From: Enterococcus sp. DIV2402
GTDB lineage: Bacteria; Bacillota; Bacilli; Lactobacillales; Enterococcaceae
Length of the DNA: 64,000 nucleotides
NCBI RefSeq assembly: GCF_017426705.2
Contig: NZ_CP147251.1
Coordinates: 3,074,501 to 3,138,500 of the forward strand
Reading direction: 5' to 3'
Shown here: positions 27,965 to 37,123 of the stretch, piece by piece
How the letters are laid out: each line of letters begins with the position of its first letter
Numbering within the stretch: position 1 is the first letter of the stretch
Notes under the pieces: generated by a model
Databases searched by the model: none
The model's input: the letters and a program-made list of their open reading frames with translations, nothing else
Told to the model about the DNA's origin: nothing
Position numbers and translations under genes: made by a program

Positions 27965-28831
27965 ATGTACATACTTTATGGGATAATGATTACAATCGCT
28001 CTTCTTCTTTTGTATATGGTCTTCATTGAGCCACGCCGATTGAAGAAAAAGCATTACTTTATCCGCAAAAATAAAATGCAAGTTCTAGATATTTCCAACG
28101 CTTACGATTTATATGAAGAAAATACCAATATGATTATTGCACATATTAGTGACACCCATTTTTCACGCTTATACAAACCCTATCGTTTAAATCGAGTAAT
28201 TCGTTCGATTATGCAGACTTCACCTGATTTAATTATCTTTACTGGTGATTTAATTGACAACTATAAAAAATGGCCCAGTAGCGATACAAAACGTTTAATT
28301 GAAAAATTAAAAAAAATGTCTGCTCCCATGGGAAAAATTGCCATTTTAGGAAACCATGATTATTCTGGCGATGGTCAATATTTTGTCAGTGAAGTTCTTA
28401 AAGAATCTGGCTTTACGTTATTAAAAAACGAAGAAATTTTCGGATCCAATGAACATATTTCAATTAATATTGCAGGCGTAGATGATTGTATAAAAGGTTC
28501 ACCCAAATTTGATTTTGAAGCAACTCTTGCTCAATGGCACTTGCTGTTAATCCATGAACCAGACAGCGTACAACAGGTTGAAAATCTTCAAAACTATGAT
28601 TTGATTTTAGCCGGTCACAGTCATGGAGGACAAATTCGCTTGCCTTTTGTTCGCTATAAACATCCTGGTGCTACTACTTACAAAAGAGGTCTGTATTTAT
28701 TTGCCAATAAAACCCTGCTGTCAATCAACAATGGTTTGGGAATGAGTGTCGTGCCTATGCGTTTAGGTGTTCCACCTGAAATTATCTATTATCATCTTGC
28801 AAAAGACGAAAAAATCGCATCGAAAGATTAA
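27965..28831 (+). CDS. Membrane-anchored metallophosphoesterase
   Basis: A 288-aa calcineurin-like phosphoesterase with an N-terminal membrane helix (about 3-21). All metal-binding motifs are present in order: HISDTHFS, FTGDLID, LGNHDYSG, LLIHEPD and AGHSHGGQ. It resembles YkuE/YaeI-type enzymes, some of which act on lipid or undecaprenyl phosphates; the substrate here is unknown. The start is placed at the ATG at 27965, 9 bases after AGGAG; the earlier in-frame ATG at 27944 precedes that site. A terminator overlaps its stop codon. Confidence 0.9.
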   Translation: MYILYGIMITIALLLLYMVFIEPRRLKKKHYFIRKNKMQVLDISNAYDLYEENTNMIIAHISDTHFSRLYKPYRLNRVIRSIMQTSPDLIIFTGDLIDNYKKWPSSDTKRLIEKLKKMSAPMGKIAILGNHDYSGDGQYFVSEVLKESGFTLLKNEEIFGSNEHISINIAGVDDCIKGSPKFDFEATLAQWHLLLIHEPDSVQQVENLQNYDLILAGHSHGGQIRLPFVRYKHPGATTYKRGLYLFANKTLLSINNGLGMSVVPMRLGVPPEIIYYHLAKDEKIASKD

Positions 28832-28849
28832 TTTCGATGCGATTTTTTT
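28812..28849. terminator. Bidirectional terminator
   Basis: A 14-bp perfect stem AAATCGCATCGAAA with a 6-base loop, T run on the plus strand and A run before it. It contains the phosphoesterase stop codon and abuts the stop of the convergent metal-transporter gene. Confidence 0.9.
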
Positions 28850-30602
28850 ATTTTGCTAATCCTTCATAAATCTTATCCAAATTCCATTTCATCATTGCAT
28901 AATAGCTATCTCCATCATTGCCAGATTCTGCAATTGAATCCGTAAAAATTTCAGAATAAATAGGAATTCCTGAATCTTTAGAAACACTTTGCATCGGTTT
29001 AGGATTCACGCTGCTTTCAATAAATAAAGATTGGACATTTGATTTTTTCAAACGATCGACTAATAAACGAATTTGATCTGGCGTTCCTTCTTCTTCGGTA
29101 TTAATTTCCCAAATGTAAGCAGAAGGTACATCATAGGCTTTCGAGAAGTATTTGAAACATCCTTCACTCGTCACAATTAATTTGCGGTCATCTGGAATAG
29201 AAGCAAATTTAGCTTTTGCTTCTTCATCTAATTCAGTCAGTAATGCGAGATAGTTCGTAAGATTTTCTTGATAAATACTTGCATTTTCTGGGTCCTTTTC
29301 ACTCAGATGTTTTGCAATATTTTCTGCATAAATCATCCCATTTTCTAAATTCAGCCACGCATGAGGATCTTCTTTTCCAGCCGCCTCATCTTCTAAATAA
29401 AGCACCTCTACACCATCACTGACTGCAAAATAATCTTCATTGACCGTTTTCTTGGCATTATTCATCAGTTTAGTAAACCAAGCATTGCCGCCTGTTTCAA
29501 GGTTCAAACCATTATAAAACAAGACATCGGCATCTGTTGATTTTTGCACATCTTCGGGCAAAGGTTCATATTCATGGGGATCTTTACCCACAGGTACAAT
29601 ACTGTGTAAATTGATATGATCGCCAGCAATTTGTTCTGTAATATCTTTTAAAATGGAATTGGTCACGACCACATTTAATTTATCTTCTGTTTCTTCGGTA
29701 GCATGTAGGTTCGTATATAACGCAATTCCACCACCTAATAAAGCAATCAGACCAGCAGCGAATAACCAGTTTTTCTTGCCATTTTTAGCACGTTGTTTAG
29801 GTGATAATAAAAAGCCTAAGACAAACATCGTTGCGGCAGTTAAAACAATGCTTGAACCTGCTGCAATGTTAAAGCTATACCCAATAAACAAACCAATAAG
29901 AGATGAAATTCCACCTAAAAAGCTGGATAATACTAACATATGACTCAAACGTTTGGTAAATAGATACGCCGTTGCAGCTGGCGTCACTAACATTGCGACT
30001 ACTAAAATTGTTCCGACACTTTGCATCGCAGTAACGGAAACTAACGTTAATAACATCATCAATAAATAATGGTAAACTTCCACTTTCATTCCAAAGGCTT
30101 TCGCCATCATTGGATCAAATGACGTAATTAGTAACGGACGGAAGAATAAAACAATTAAAACGAGTACAAGAACACTAATTCCTAAAGTAATCCATTTATC
30201 ACTATCTTGAACTGCTAATACATTCCCGAACAAAATATGGAATAAATCCGTTGAACTATTCGCTACACCGATTAAAATAACTCCCAGAGCTAAGAAAGAA
30301 CTAAACGTAATCCCTATCGCCGTATCACTTTTAATGACACTATTTTGGGAAATATACGTAATCAACACCGAAGCAAGCAAACCGAATACAATCGCTCCGA
30401 TAAAGAAATTTATGCCTAAAATATAAGACAATGCCACACCTGGTAATACAGCATGTGAAATCGCGTCACCCATCAAGGACATGCCTCGTAAAATAATAAA
30501 ACAACCAATGGCTCCGGCAACCATACCAATCGCCACAGACGTAATCAAAGCATTTTGTAAAAAGTGATAATTGACTAATCCATCAATGAAATTACTAATC
30601 AT
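28848..30602 (-). CDS. Fused manganese/zinc ABC permease and solute-binding protein (EfaB-EfaA type)
   Basis: A 584-aa protein joining two subunits usually encoded separately. Residues 1 to about 275 are an ABC-3 metal permease with about eight helices and the motifs [17 protein letters not shown] and [21 protein letters not shown] further helix (about 280-298) leads into a ZnuA/EfaA-like binding domain outside the cell. Candidate metal ligands are His in KDPHEYEP, His in DPHAWLN, Glu in TSEGCFKY and Asp in EIFTDSIAE, the His/His/Glu/Asp set seen in Mn-binding EfaA/PsaA. No lipobox is present because the permease anchors the domain. Its ATPase overlaps it upstream by 8 bp. Operators for a DtxR/MntR-type repressor precede the operon. 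Confidence 0.9.
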   Translation of the reverse strand: MISNFIDGLVNYHFLQNALITSVAIGMVAGAIGCFIILRGMSLMGDAISHAVLPGVALSYILGINFFIGAIVFGLLASVLITYISQNSVIKSDTAIGITFSSFLALGVILIGVANSSTDLFHILFGNVLAVQDSDKWITLGISVLVLVLIVLFFRPLLITSFDPMMAKAFGMKVEVYHYLLMMLLTLVSVTAMQSVGTILVVAMLVTPAATAYLFTKRLSHMLVLSSFLGGISSLIGLFIGYSFNIAAGSSIVLTAATMFVLGFLLSPKQRAKNGKKNWLFAAGLIALLGGGIALYTNLHATEETEDKLNVVVTNSILKDITEQIAGDHINLHSIVPVGKDPHEYEPLPEDVQKSTDADVLFYNGLNLETGGNAWFTKLMNNAKKTVNEDYFAVSDGVEVLYLEDEAAGKEDPHAWLNLENGMIYAENIAKHLSEKDPENASIYQENLTNYLALLTELDEEAKAKFASIPDDRKLIVTSEGCFKYFSKAYDVPSAYIWEINTEEEGTPDQIRLLVDRLKKSNVQSLFIESSVNPKPMQSVSKDSGIPIYSEIFTDSIAESGNDGDSYYAMMKWNLDKIYEGLAK

Positions 30603-31326
30603 TTAAACGACCTCCTCTAATAAAAATAGAATCGCCAAATGCTGCAACTAAATTCTTTTCTATAAATACTTCTTGTGTAGGTCCATAAGCAATTAACTCT
30701 TTATTTAAAATAACTAATTCATCAAAATATTCTTCAACTTTGCTTAAATCATGATGCACAATAAAAATGGTTTTGCCTTGTGCTTTAAAATTTTGTAGCA
30801 AATCCATAATAATGCCTTCACTCGTTGCATCAATTCCTACAAAAGGTTCATCTAGGAAAATGTATGAAGCATCTTGGACAAGTGTTCGTGCAATTAAGAC
30901 ACGTTGAAATTGACCACCTGAAAGCTCTCCAATTTGACGTTCTTTAAACTCACTCATTTTAACTAAGTCCAAAGCTGCATCAACTTTTTGCCAATCATTT
31001 TTGGTAAAACGTTGAAAAATCGTTTTTTGAGGATACAGTCCCAATGAAACACACTCACGAACAGTAATGGGAAAGGTATAATCAATTGCCGTTTTTTGTT
31101 CTACATAAGCAATTTTTTTCTGGACAGTTTTTAATGGTTGTCCATCAATTGTCGTTTCCCCTGTATTTGAAATTAAATGTAATGCTGCTTTAATAAACGT
31201 TGATTTCCCTGCGCCGTTGGGACCTATAATTCCCACAATAGCTGGTTTTTCAACTGTAAAAGATATTTTATCTACCGCTTGATGAATCCCATCATAGCTA
31301 GCAGAAATTTGTTGAAACTTCAACAT
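30595..31326 (-). CDS. Metal ABC transporter ATP-binding protein (EfaC type)
   Basis: A 243-aa ABC ATPase with Walker [10 protein letters not shown], signature LSGGQFQRV, Walker [11 protein letters not shown] and switch His in FIVHHDL. It energises uptake by the fused permease/binding protein, whose start overlaps its end by 8 bp. Sequence pattern and context fit the Mn/Zn family (EfaC, PsaB, MntB). The gene follows a strong promoter with two palindromes between the start of transcription and the ATG, as expected for repression by manganese-loaded EfaR/MntR. Confidence 0.93.
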   Translation of the reverse strand: MLKFQQISASYDGIHQAVDKISFTVEKPAIVGIIGPNGAGKSTFIKAALHLISNTGETTIDGQPLKTVQKKIAYVEQKTAIDYTFPITVRECVSLGLYPQKTIFQRFTKNDWQKVDAALDLVKMSEFKERQIGELSGGQFQRVLIARTLVQDASYIFLDEPFVGIDATSEGIIMDLLQNFKAQGKTIFIVHHDLSKVEEYFDELVILNKELIAYGPTQEVFIEKNLVAAFGDSIFIRGGRLND

Positions 31327-31342
31327 ATTCTTTCCTCCTTTG

Positions 31343-31366
31343 ATAAATATAGTTAACCATATTTAT
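31343..31366 (-). promoter_or_regulatory. Second palindrome in the metal-transporter leader
   Basis: An imperfect 24-bp palindrome around GTTAAC (ATAAATAT and ATATTTAT arms, one mismatched pair), immediately downstream of the TTTAGG palindrome. Confidence 0.4.
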
Positions 31367-31369
31367 ATT

Positions 31370-31385
31370 TTTAGGCTAACCTAAA
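31370..31385 (-). promoter_or_regulatory. DtxR/MntR-type operator
   Basis: Perfect palindrome TTTAGG-TTAG-CCTAAA, which has the TTAGG/CCTAA arms typical of DtxR-family metal-dependent repressors such as EfaR and ScaR. It lies about 15 bp downstream of the -10 element of the efa-like promoter. Confidence 0.65.
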
Positions 31386-31400
31386 CTTTTATTTAAGCGA

Positions 31401-31429
31401 ATTATATAACTAACACAGAAAAAATGCAA
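31401..31429 (-). promoter_or_regulatory. Promoter of the metal-transporter operon
   Basis: -35 TTGCAT (31424-31429) and -10 TATAAT (31401-31406) with a 17-bp spacer. Confidence 0.75.
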
Positions 31430-31434
31430 TCAAA

Positions 31435-31474
31435 AAAACGAAGAAATAAGTTTTACTCCTCATTTCTTCGTTTT
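31435..31474 (-). terminator. Terminator of the DUF1858-DUF438 operon
   Basis: AAAACGAAGAAAT pairs with ATTTCTTCGTTTT across a 14-base loop; the T run follows on the minus strand. It sits just after the DUF438 stop. Confidence 0.88.
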
Positions 31475-31476
31475 AA

Positions 31477-32802
31477 TTATTTTGTAAAATCTTCTAACAA
31501 TCGATTTTGTCCAGCTATTGTTTGAATTTCTGTAATATCTTGTGTGACTTCTAAACAGCCTAAATACTGAGCGTCTGTGTCTTTCAGTGCAAAATAACGA
31601 ATATAAATTTTCTTCGGTCCTAAATCAATCCAAAAATCCGCTTGGTCACGTGTTCCTGAACGAAAATCATCTAAAATTTGTTGGACCATGTGCATACTTT
31701 TTGGTGGATGACAATTGACCACTTCACGACCAATGACTGATTTTGTACGAGGGAAAATGCGCTCCTTACCTTCTGAATAAAAACGAACACGGTCATTTTC
31801 ATCAACATACGTTAGATCAACTGGTAATGCTTGAAACAAGGCAATCAGTTGTTTAAGCTGTAACACTCCTGTGGGTAAAACCACAGTATCTGCAGTATTC
31901 GTTTGTTCCCAGTCGTAGGTTTCTTCCATAGCAATTGATTCACTCTTTAATCCAGCAGCAATAGCATCAGTTGTTTCTTTGGCTTGCTGAATAGCTGCTA
32001 ATCGTAAAGGCTCACGTGCCAGCTCTTTGGCTATATCTTCTTGACTTGCTTTAAATGGTAATGGTTCTGGAATATACGCAAAGCCAATTTCGAAACTATC
32101 TGAAGCAATTTTTTCCCAATCTTTTAAGCTAAACACATCTAAAATCATTGGCACCATAATTTCTTCTTCTTTAAAAATCATTTCTTCAATTTCATTTTTT
32201 ACAGTCACCCATTTTTCAACTAATGGATTATAGGCAACTTTTTCTCCTTTTGTATAAGCGACTAGTTCTTTGGCCATTGCACGAATATCGTCATCTACGC
32301 CCCACATCACTTGTGGAGGAGCTGTGATGCCATATTTTTCCATATAAGAAAAAATCAGTGTTTCTTTACGAGTATAATGCTTTTCAATTTGTAACAAATC
32401 CGTTAATGCGCTAATGAGACGCTCTTTTACTGACCAATCACCTTTTGAAATTTTTACTAATAAACTATCTATCTCATCCGTCAACAGAGATTGTAATACT
32501 TGATTTTCTAATTTCAAGGTATGTACTGGATGACCCGGTTGAGCGTAAGCTGCACTTGAGTGATGAATATCATTAATTGATCCTTTAAAAACAGCAGCAT
32601 GAATATTACACAGTTTTTGAATTTCGGCAGGATTTAAGCCACTTTGAATTAACGCTTTTTCAGCAGCTGTGATTTCTGTGACATCTACACCATCAAACTC
32701 TTCATTAAATAAACGTTTGGCCTCTTCAAAAGAACCACCTTCATGTAACAAGGATAAAATTTCAACAATTCTTTTTTGACGTTCTTCTCGTGTTCGTTTC
32801 AT
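31477..32802 (-). CDS. DUF438 protein with hemerythrin-like and PAS domains
   Basis: A 441-aa soluble protein. Residues about 10-75 form the DUF438 domain (IVEILSLLHEGGSFEEAKRLFNEEF). The middle (about 85-240) has the His- and Glu-rich helices of a hemerythrin-like HHE fold (HPVHTLKLEN, EKHYTRKETLIFSYMEKYG, FKEEEIMVPMILDVFS). Residues about 305-430 form a PAS domain (TYVDENDRVRFYSEG to CLEVTQDI). Such proteins usually sit with DUF1858 proteins, as here, and are thought to sense O2, NO or redox through a di-iron centre or PAS cofactor; function is unproven. Coupled to the DUF1858 gene with a 1-bp gap. Confidence 0.85.
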   Translation of the reverse strand: MKRTREERQKRIVEILSLLHEGGSFEEAKRLFNEEFDGVDVTEITAAEKALIQSGLNPAEIQKLCNIHAAVFKGSINDIHHSSAAYAQPGHPVHTLKLENQVLQSLLTDEIDSLLVKISKGDWSVKERLISALTDLLQIEKHYTRKETLIFSYMEKYGITAPPQVMWGVDDDIRAMAKELVAYTKGEKVAYNPLVEKWVTVKNEIEEMIFKEEEIMVPMILDVFSLKDWEKIASDSFEIGFAYIPEPLPFKASQEDIAKELAREPLRLAAIQQAKETTDAIAAGLKSESIAMEETYDWEQTNTADTVVLPTGVLQLKQLIALFQALPVDLTYVDENDRVRFYSEGKERIFPRTKSVIGREVVNCHPPKSMHMVQQILDDFRSGTRDQADFWIDLGPKKIYIRYFALKDTDAQYLGCLEVTQDITEIQTIAGQNRLLEDFTK

Positions 32803-32803
32803 T

Positions 32804-33028
32804 TTATTCTCCTTTCACTGTAAAACCATTTGCTTTAAACGTTGCTACGATTTCTTCTAACGGAATTTTTTTCATCCTAGCTCCTTTAGGAATCGTCATG
32901 TAACGTCCTGCTGTTTGCAACATACCTGGTTGGGCAATTTCTTTAAATCCTATCTCAAACATTATTTCCTTCACTTGAGGATATAATGTCACTATTTCAT
33001 AGACACTTTTTGTTAAATCAATCTCCAT
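32804..33028 (-). CDS. DUF1858 small protein
   Basis: A 74-aa soluble protein matching DUF1858 (VYEIVTLYPQVKEIMFEIGF, then a conserved Pro-Gly and ARMKKIPLEEIVATFKANGF). In other bacteria this domain is found with hybrid-cluster and DUF438 proteins and is linked by context to anaerobic or nitrosative stress. First gene of a two-gene operon, with AAGGAGG before the start and a Fur-like box in the leader. Confidence 0.85.
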   Translation of the reverse strand: MEIDLTKSVYEIVTLYPQVKEIMFEIGFKEIAQPGMLQTAGRYMTIPKGARMKKIPLEEIVATFKANGFTVKGE

Positions 33029-33046
33029 TTGTGTTCCTCCTTACAA

Positions 33047-33061
33047 TAAGAATGATTCTCA
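33047..33061 (-). promoter_or_regulatory. Fur-family box upstream of DUF1858-DUF438
   Basis: On the minus strand TGAGAATCATTCTTA matches 12 of 15 positions of the 7-1-7 Fur consensus TGATAATCATTATCA. It lies between a TATAAT -10 (minus strand, near 33070-33076) and the start codon, where binding would repress. Fur, PerR or Zur cannot be told apart by eye. Confidence 0.5.
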
Positions 33062-33254
33062 TTTAAAAGTATTATACCTTTTATTGATATATTTTTCACT
33101 AACTTTTTATAATGAAAAAGCTAAAAAACAAATGATTTAATGATAAAAAAGGATAATATATATAAAAAATAAATATTTATTGCACAAATTATTGCTTTTT
33201 TAGTTTGTGATATATTATACTATGTTTGCAAACAAATTTTAGGAGGATATTTTA

Positions 33255-34778
33255 ATGAAAAAGATTGTAAGTAGTTTATTAATTGTTTCTGCTTTCTTGC
33301 TAACTGCTTGTGGTAGTGGTAACACAAATTCTAGTAGTGCAAGTAGTGCAACAAACTCATCTACTGAAAAAACGAGCGCTTCATCAGATGCAAATTCGGG
33401 CGCATCTGAACAAGAGTACACGGACCCGTCACAATTAAAAGATAGCTATGACGTTATCATTGTTGGTGCTGGTGGTGCAGGAATGGCAGCCGCGATACAA
33501 GCCAAAGAAGCCGGAGCAAATCCTGTTATTCTTGAAAAAATGCCAATCGCAGGTGGGAATACCTTAAAATCTTCTGGCGGAATGAATGCATCTGAAACTA
33601 AATTCCAAAAAGAACAAGGGATTGAAGATAGCAACGATACTTTTTTTGAAGATACATTAAAAGGTGGACAAGAAACCAATGATCGTGACCTACTTCGTTA
33701 TTTCGTTGACCATTCAGCTGATGCCATTGATTGGTTAGATAATATGGGCATTACGTTGAATAATATTAGCTACAGTGGTGGTGCAAGTGTAAAACGTATC
33801 CATCGTCCAGCTGATGGTTCTGCTGTGGGTGGTTACTTAGTCGATGGATTAATTCGTAACGTTCATGAACGTGAAATTCCGTTATTCGTCAATGCTGATG
33901 TTACAAAAATTAATGAAACCGACGATAAAATTTCAGGTGTAACTGTTTCAATTAACGGTGAAGAAAAAGAAATCAATGCCAAAGCAGTTGTTGTAACAAC
34001 AGGTGGTTTTGGTTCAAATGAAGAAATGATTACGAAATACCGTCCAGACTTAAAAGGTTATGTTAGTACGACTTCTGAAGGAAGCACTGGCGATGGCATT
34101 AAAATGATTGAAGCTTTAGGTGGGCAAACAGTCGCTATGGACCAAATTCAAGTCCATCCAACTGTTGTTCAAAAAGATGGGATGTTAATTAGTGAAACCG
34201 TTCGTGGTGAAGGAGCGATTTTGGTAAATCAGCAAGGGAAACGATTCTTTAACGAACTAGAAACACGCGACAAAGTTTCAGCTGCTGAAACTGAATTGCC
34301 TGAACATTATGCATATCTAATTTTCGATGACGCTTTAGCAAAAAGAGCAAAACAAGTAGACTTTTACAAAGAGCAAGGTGTTGTGGAAGAAGGTGCCACA
34401 ATTGAAGAACTAGCGAAGAAAATTGATGTACCTGAAGAAACACTGAAAGCAACATTAGACACTTGGAATAAAGCAGTTGCTGATAAAAAAGATGAAGAAT
34501 TTGGTCGTGAAACAGCCATGGATTACGATTTAACTGAGGGACCTTTCTATGCTATTCAAATTGCACCAGGAATTCACCATACAATGGGTGGCGTAAAAAT
34601 TAATACCGAAACACAAGTGATTAACAAAGAAGACAAAACGATCCCTGGTTTATATGCAGCTGGTGAAGTAACAGGTGGTTTGCATGGAAATAACCGAATT
34701 GGTGGGAATGCCGTAGCTGATATTATTATCTTTGGCCGTCAAGCAGGAAATCAATCAGCAAGTTTTGCAAAAGAATAA
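33255..34778 (+). CDS. Fumarate reductase-like flavoprotein lipoprotein
   Basis: A 507-aa secreted FAD-dependent reductase of the flavocytochrome c/fumarate reductase family. The signal peptide ends in LLTAC (Cys19), then a Ser/Thr-rich linker to about 55. The Rossmann motif is DVIIVGAGGAGMAAA and catalytic motifs include HPTVVQ, ETVRGEGAI, GKRFFNELETRD, GIHHTMGG and HGNNRIGGNA. Family members in Gram-positive extracellular electron transfer usually carry an FMN-binding domain for covalent FMN; none is visible here. The linker does contain DANSGAS, fitting the Dxx[ST]GA[ST] pattern of ApbE flavin-transfer sites. It should use fumarate or a similar enoate as external electron acceptor. Preceded by AGGAGG and followed by a terminator and two chemoreceptor genes. 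Confidence 0.88.
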   Translation: MKKIVSSLLIVSAFLLTACGSGNTNSSSASSATNSSTEKTSASSDANSGASEQEYTDPSQLKDSYDVIIVGAGGAGMAAAIQAKEAGANPVILEKMPIAGGNTLKSSGGMNASETKFQKEQGIEDSNDTFFEDTLKGGQETNDRDLLRYFVDHSADAIDWLDNMGITLNNISYSGGASVKRIHRPADGSAVGGYLVDGLIRNVHEREIPLFVNADVTKINETDDKISGVTVSINGEEKEINAKAVVVTTGGFGSNEEMITKYRPDLKGYVSTTSEGSTGDGIKMIEALGGQTVAMDQIQVHPTVVQKDGMLISETVRGEGAILVNQQGKRFFNELETRDKVSAAETELPEHYAYLIFDDALAKRAKQVDFYKEQGVVEEGATIEELAKKIDVPEETLKATLDTWNKAVADKKDEEFGRETAMDYDLTEGPFYAIQIAPGIHHTMGGVKINTETQVINKEDKTIPGLYAAGEVTGGLHGNNRIGGNAVADIIIFGRQAGNQSASFAKE

Positions 34779-34785
34779 CTCATTT

Positions 34786-34815
34786 AAGAAGATAGCTCGC
34801 CTATCTTCTTTTTTT
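34786..34815 (+). terminator. Terminator of the fumarate reductase-like gene
   Basis: AAGAAGATAG and CTATCTTCTT form a perfect 10-bp stem with 5-base loop followed by T7. Confidence 0.92.
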
Positions 34816-34952
34816 CGAAAAACAATGGTTAGAAACACAAAATTCGAACATTTTTTTGTTATTTTATCTTAATTCTCAAAAGAAAAGAACCGATTGAATA
34901 ATTTTAGATACATCAATGCATTTAAAATTATTCAATGAAATGGGGAGAAAAA

Positions 34953-37007
34953 GTGAAAAAACAGAAAAGTATTAGTACGATTATTTTAGCCGTCTTAATT
35001 TGGTTGAGTTTGTTACCAATTATTGTCATGTTAATAAGTTCTTTTACTATCACGACTAATTTATTAAAAGAACGCAATCTAGTTAGTCAAGAAAGTGGCA
35101 CACAAGCTGTTATTACTGAAAAAGAGAATCTTCTAAATAATGCAAAATCGCGTTTAGATGCCATTTCTGAAGAGCCTGTTTTTAAAACAGCATTTGATTT
35201 TAAAGAAATTCGTAAAACTTTACGAACCGCTCTATCTGGAGAAATGAACATCACAGCGATTACTTTTGCCACATTAGACAATCGTTTCACTGCAACAAAC
35301 GAGTTACCGAAAGACTATAAACCAAGTGATCGACCATGGTTTATAGATGGTGTTGAAGGTAATGGTACTGCCATTTGGTCGATTCCTTACCAAGATTTAG
35401 TTAGCGGAAATTTTGTCAATACAATCTCTAAAATGATTCGCAACGATCAAGGTGATTGGGGTGTTATTAGTCTAGATGTCTCCTATGAGAGTGTCACTAA
35501 AGTTTTAAATGACTTAACCATCGGACAAACAGGGCATGTTTCTTTAATGACAAAAGATGGTGTAATTATTGCTGATGTTGATCCAGAACGCGTTGGTACG
35601 GATATTTCTGACACTACCACCTATCAGCAACTAAAACAAGCGACAATCCAAAAAGGCACCCTTACCAAAAACCTCCCATCTGACACAGAAACTATTTATT
35701 TTGATAAAGGTACCGAAGCTGATAGTCACAGTTGGGCCTTTGCGACTATTTATAAAGGAGAATATTCCAAAGAAAGTCGTGCATTATTACTTACTTCCTT
35801 AACAGTTGCGATAGTTATGTTGCTAGTGACGACTGCCTTTGCCTTTTTTGCAAAAAATATTATCAAAGAAATAATTCTAGTTTTTGTAGAATTATTCAAT
35901 CAGATGAAAGATGGCATGTATCATCAAATTTCAAAGAAAAAAAGAAAACGTGCGCCCTTCTATAAAGTTACTGAAAATGCTCGCAATTATTTATATCCAG
36001 ATGAAAATGGTAATGAAATTCATCGCATGGCAGCTAGCTATAACAATATGATTGATGGTGTAGAAGAAATTATTCATACTTCACAACAACAAAGTATGCA
36101 AATTGCTGAAATGGCAGATTCTCTGTTAGAATTGTCGCAGCAAACTACTTCTGCAACTGGTGACGTAACTGAAACAATCACTGGAGTGGCACAAGTGACA
36201 GGTATGCAAGCACAAGAAACTGAACACAGTGTGGCCCAAATGCAACAACTTTCTAATGTAATCCAAGAGCTAACAACAACTGTCGAAACTTTAAACCAGC
36301 AATCGGAAAATTCCAATAAAAGTAATCAACAAAGTATGGATGTGATGAACAAAGTCAATATCAATTGGCAAAGTGAAATGTCACAAATGAGTACTTTAGT
36401 TGATGGAATGAATGGCATGAATCAAAATATTCAAGCCATTAACCAAATTATTAATGTTATCAATGATATCTCTTATCAAACGAACTTATTAGCTCTAAAT
36501 GCCTCAATTGAAGCTGCTCGTGCAGGTGAATCTGGTAAAGGCTTTGCAGTCGTTGCTGCCGAAATTCGTCAGCTAGCCGAACAAAGTAAGAATTCTACCA
36601 AAGAAATTGAAGAGATTATCGAAACTATCCAACACCAATCACTCAATATGGTTGAACAAACAACACGTTCATTAGATGGTGGTGAAAAACAAACTGATTT
36701 AATCAGCGAAGCAATTACTTCTTCCCAAGAAGTCTTTAGGCGTAACACTACAATTTTTGATAGTATTCAAGAAATTAAACATTCTACAAGTCACATCGCA
36801 TCTATTCAAAATAGTGTTCTTGAAAATCTTGAAAGTATTTCAGCCTCGACTGAAGAAAATGCAGCAGGTACACAAGAAGTTTCTGCGAATGCCCAAGAGG
36901 TTTTAGCAACGATGGAAGAATTCGTTAGTCATGTAGGCGATTTACAAGGAATCTCTGAAGAATTAAAACAAATGGTCAACCGCTTATCAATTATTAAAGC
37001 AGACTAA
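34953..37007 (+). CDS. Methyl-accepting chemotaxis protein, copy 1
   Basis: A 684-aa chemoreceptor. One membrane helix near residues 10-30, a Cache-type extracellular sensor ([39 protein letters not shown]), a second helix near 280-305, and a long cytoplasmic coiled coil with the conserved signalling tip [16 protein letters not shown] near 510-526. It should pass ligand information to CheA/CheW, none of which are in the window. The start is probably the GTG at 34953, preceded by GGGGAG and aligning with the ATG of the paralogue that follows (V/M-KKQKSI); an ATG six codons earlier would absorb the ribosome site. It lacks the C-terminal CheR-binding pentapeptide. Confidence 0.9.
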   Translation: MKKQKSISTIILAVLIWLSLLPIIVMLISSFTITTNLLKERNLVSQESGTQAVITEKENLLNNAKSRLDAISEEPVFKTAFDFKEIRKTLRTALSGEMNITAITFATLDNRFTATNELPKDYKPSDRPWFIDGVEGNGTAIWSIPYQDLVSGNFVNTISKMIRNDQGDWGVISLDVSYESVTKVLNDLTIGQTGHVSLMTKDGVIIADVDPERVGTDISDTTTYQQLKQATIQKGTLTKNLPSDTETIYFDKGTEADSHSWAFATIYKGEYSKESRALLLTSLTVAIVMLLVTTAFAFFAKNIIKEIILVFVELFNQMKDGMYHQISKKKRKRAPFYKVTENARNYLYPDENGNEIHRMAASYNNMIDGVEEIIHTSQQQSMQIAEMADSLLELSQQTTSATGDVTETITGVAQVTGMQAQETEHSVAQMQQLSNVIQELTTTVETLNQQSENSNKSNQQSMDVMNKVNINWQSEMSQMSTLVDGMNGMNQNIQAINQIINVINDISYQTNLLALNASIEAARAGESGKGFAVVAAEIRQLAEQSKNSTKEIEEIIETIQHQSLNMVEQTTRSLDGGEKQTDLISEAITSSQEVFRRNTTIFDSIQEIKHSTSHIASIQNSVLENLESISASTEENAAGTQEVSANAQEVLATMEEFVSHVGDLQGISEELKQMVNRLSIIKAD

Positions 37008-37010
37008 TTT

Positions 37011-37041
37011 ATGCATCGGAGCTTTTTTTGTTCCGATGCAT
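37011..37041 (+). terminator. Hairpin between the two chemoreceptor genes
   Basis: ATGCATCGGA pairs with TCCGATGCAT around a T-rich loop; only a short T-rich tail follows, so termination may be partial. Confidence 0.6.
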
Positions 37042-37123
37042 GTTTGCTCTTAAATTTTAATTTAGATAACCGATTTATCTTATGTGTAACAATATACAAT
37101 TCTAGATAGAAATGAGGAAAGTG

